Assembly: GCA_023231445.1 (NCBI GenBank)
Contig: JALNVF010000019.1
Span: 1 to 32,339 of the forward strand
Length of the DNA: 32,339 nt
Direction: 5' to 3'
From: Treponema sp.
GTDB taxonomy: Bacteria; Spirochaetota; Spirochaetia; Treponematales; Treponemataceae
The translations under genes were made by a program, and so were the position numbers. Shown here piece by piece: positions 32,231-32,339 of this stretch. Every line of letters begins with the position of its first letter. Position 1 is the first letter of the stretch. Under the pieces are notes generated by a model that saw only the letters and a list, made by a program, of their open reading frames with translations, was not told where the DNA came from and searched no databases.

Positions 32231-32339
32231 TTATAACATTTGCAGCATAGTTTTTAAGTAATCGTCATCACACATACAGGTGATCTGTTTTTTGTGAAGA
32301 GAAAAGTTTGGTTTGCCGGTCGGGTTAGGAGCGATCTTA
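32231..32339 (-). CDS. C-terminal end of an unrecognised protein (partial)
   Basis: A frame open from the window edge to TAA at 32231-32233, 35 complete codons. The end reads KIAPNPTGKPNFSLHKKQIT and then CMCDDDYLKTMLQML. The composition is protein-like and a terminator follows at a sensible distance on the same strand. The family cannot be named from this fragment. Between its stop and the terminator (32133-32230) I see no gene. Confidence 0.5.
   Translation of the reverse strand, partial: KIAPNPTGKPNFSLHKKQITCMCDDDYLKTMLQML

Noticed and set aside
32065..32250. Plus-strand 61-codon ORF near the right end
   Set aside because: Runs through a terminator hairpin and antisense to two better frames; no ribosome site.
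1..32339. tRNA genes, CRISPR arrays, insertion sequences, phage or plasmid features
   Set aside because: Read through the intergenic gaps and frames; no cloverleaf, repeat-spacer array, transposase or integrase was seen.

Overview
The window looks like a stretch of chromosome from a spirochaete, most likely a Treponema-type organism. This rests on gene content and protein style (a homodimeric glycyl-tRNA synthetase, a DUF115/MptE-like protein, an HD-GYP protein with altered motifs, LysM/M23 peptidases, a propeller/NodB-like exported protein), on moderate GC by eye, and on frequent TTG starts. No database was consulted, so the genus is an inference. I see no tRNA, rRNA, CRISPR array, insertion sequence, prophage or integrase. 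Genes are packed tightly and no gap exceeds about 250 bases.

Left part (1-4869, minus strand): a polyamine ABC transporter operon potA-potB-potC-potD, with potD running off the left edge. It lies downstream of azlC-azlD, a branched-chain amino acid exporter, and is separated from it by a hairpin with a T-run. Divergent from azlC is a short two-helix membrane protein. It is followed by rplM-rpsI (ribosomal L13, S9) and recX, then an orphan regulator that joins an excisionase-type HTH to a receiver domain.

Middle (7612-15672): sppA and a DUF975-like membrane protein, and a CYTH-domain protein, all on the minus strand. On the plus strand are a tRNA dihydrouridine synthase overlapping a DEDDh exonuclease with a BRCT-like tail, then glyS followed directly by an aldo/keto-reductase-like protein that lacks two catalytic residues. 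An HD-GYP-like protein with altered metal ligands converges on it.

Cell-envelope block (15798-25488): a minus-strand operon lepB - class B penicillin-binding protein with PASTA - DUF115 protein - a probable 38-residue small gene, closed by a strong terminator. Divergent from it is a membrane-anchored LysM/M23 peptidase. Next come a zinc-ribbon/coiled-coil protein overlapping an exported beta-propeller protein whose NodB-like domain has lost its metal ligands. A D-Ala-D-Ala carboxypeptidase (dacA) follows on the other strand.

Right part (25481-32339): a minus-strand row of a 931-residue membrane-bound LuxR-type regulator, aroC and dacA. The regulator has 7TMR-DISM, kinase-like and receiver-like domains that have all lost their phosphotransfer residues. 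Divergent from it is dapA-asd (aspartate/lysine-diaminopimelate pathway). The end holds an unrecognised 153-residue protein and the C-terminal end of another minus-strand gene.

Themes worth attention: (1) several operon-first genes have a -10 box 6-10 bases before the start codon and no Shine-Dalgarno, suggesting leaderless mRNAs; (2) four signalling or enzyme-like proteins keep their fold but lack key residues; (3) dacA ends at a slippery A7 with a stem-loop downstream and an open -1 frame; (4) one overlooked small gene lies in front of the terminator at 15733-15773.
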